A stretch of DNA of 64,000 nucleotides from Lanius collurio (Eukaryota; Chordata; Aves; Passeriformes; Laniidae). Every line of letters starts with the position of its first letter. Position 1 is the stretch's first letter. Shown here piece by piece: positions 62,931 to 64,000 of the stretch. Below the pieces are notes generated by a model. It had not been told where the DNA came from. It did not search any database and worked only from the letters and a program-made list of their open reading frames with translations. A program made the position numbers and the translations under genes. The stretch is from contig JACBWW010000050.1 of NCBI GenBank assembly GCA_020086605.1, positions 1,414,791-1,478,790 on the forward strand, given 5' to 3'.

Positions 62931-64000
62931 GGTAATGTTTTCAATTTATTTATATAAACAATTGCATTTTAACAACATTGTTGTCCTACAAAAATAAAGT
63001 GAAAAACAATTCACAGAATTTTAAATAAATAATCTCAAACATCCACATTTAGAGGCTGTGGAGTACAAAACGCAGAGTGCACAGGAATCCTTGCTGAAGC
63101 AGCCTGGAACTTAAGTGAGATGGTCTGAGGAATTCCTCTGTACCTACCCCAAAAGAACTCGATCTCTCCAGACTTGCCTCCCTTTGCCTCTCAGCCAAAC
63201 CCTGTTCCTGAGTTAATGGCAGAAGGGTGCTCTGAAGGGTGCCCAGAGCTGGATGTGATGGACAATTGCACGGGGAACAAGTGTCCGTGCAGTGTTCAAT
63301 TAGCACATACAGTACTGACCACCTTTGGATACAAGGGGAGAGAAGGTTTTCCCTTCTTCGTGCTTCAAACAGGAAAACAAAATCCCCTTCTTGCTCCCAC
63401 AGCATCCATACCAAGGACCACCCCAGACCAGTCACTGGTATCGATGGCTGCAGGAGAGCTTGGTTCTGCTGTTCACAGCTACAGACCTACCCAGCACGAG
63501 GCATGGCTGCCTCTACACAAATCCATGGAAACAGAAGCCACAGACAAACTACACTACTGCCAGAGCTGGTACAATGCACAAGCCTCTGCAAGTGCTTGAG
63601 AGTTCGGATGAAATGGAAAACTCAAGTCCTTTTCCACAAGTAGTCAAGGAATTTTGGGCAGGGGCACAGAATACCAGGTTGCTGCTCTATTCCAGTCTGC
63701 AGTGACATTTTCTTTTTCCCTATAGTTCCCCAGCTGTTTTTATGGGAAGATCATCTTCTACATTTCCTCTCTAGAAATTAAAAAAAGATACCCTTACATG
63801 CAAAGTCTGAAGTGCTGGTACAAGATCCTGTGTAACCTATGTGCCCAGATGAGACTAGATATTTTAGTGCTGGATCAGGACAAATATGTCTAGGAGATTT
63901 TGTGCTGGCCAGTTTTAAAGAAGCTTAAGCCACTTACTTAAAATGCCTCTGTTTATAAATTATAAATAAAACATTATCCCTCCCTCCCGCCCTAGCCCCC
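62931..64000 (-). other. Possible 3' UTR end of a gene lying to the right
   Basis: On the - strand, AATAAA signals (complement of 'caatttatttatata', about 62942-62956) occur shortly before a plausible cleavage region. The sequence from there to the window end lacks CR1 and has no convincing coding frame. This would fit the distal 3' UTR of a leftward gene beyond the window. AATAAA is common in AT-rich DNA, so this is only a hint. Confidence 0.2.

Noticed and set aside
63174..63705. Overlapping + strand frames of 126-141 codons
   Set aside because: Three frames overlap with no family motif; likely chance or UTR sequence.

Overview
The window is vertebrate nuclear DNA, almost certainly avian. 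At least seventeen fragments of CR1 LINEs are recognisable by their 3' ends (the 'ggaagggacc...' / 'ccttccaacc...attctgtgatt' signature) on both strands, and there is an ERVL-type LTR of the kind common in bird genomes. A passerine is my guess, but the sequence alone does not prove it. There is no prokaryotic gene structure, rRNA, tRNA gene or CRISPR array, and I recognise no exon of a host protein-coding gene. Most open reading frames are chance frames in noncoding DNA or remnants of transposons.

The remarkable part is 3.1-6.7 kb, where three insertions are nested. A CR1 3' end (about 3096-3154, resuming at 6651) was split by a roughly 1.0-kb ERVL-like LTR in + orientation, with a perfect 5-bp target duplication GTTCC. 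That LTR was then split by a complete 2.49-kb LTR retroelement on the - strand (3288-5776). The inner element has two TG...CA LTRs (295 and 284 bp), a 6-bp target duplication with one mismatch (TGGTCC/GGGTCC), a primer-binding-site-like 18-mer two bases from the 5' LTR, and a polypurine tract touching the 3' LTR. Its 1.9-kb interior holds no pol or env. It holds an open frame of 191 codons in the gag position, a CpG-dense block, and an intact 158-codon gene for a Y-box (YBX-family) cold-shock-domain protein. That protein keeps all four aromatic/His RNA-stacking positions and ends in an unusual Pro/Phe/Tyr-rich tail. The element therefore looks like a non-autonomous retroelement carrying a captured host RNA-binding-protein gene. 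The gene is still open although the two LTRs differ at roughly one position in seven. This is the best candidate in the window for something not previously described.

Layout: 1-3.1 kb is noncoding DNA with two CR1 copies; 3.1-6.7 kb is the nested element cluster; 6.7-31 kb is mostly unique noncoding DNA with CR1 copies at 10.2-10.9, 11.5 and 15.3 kb; 31-41 kb has two tetranucleotide arrays of the same motif on opposite strands and more CR1; 41-53 kb is the densest CR1 section, with pentanucleotide arrays at 50.5-50.8 kb; 53-64 kb is mostly unique DNA with a CAGCT array at 61.2 kb and a possible 3' UTR end near 62.9 kb. The rest reads as intergenic or intronic sequence.
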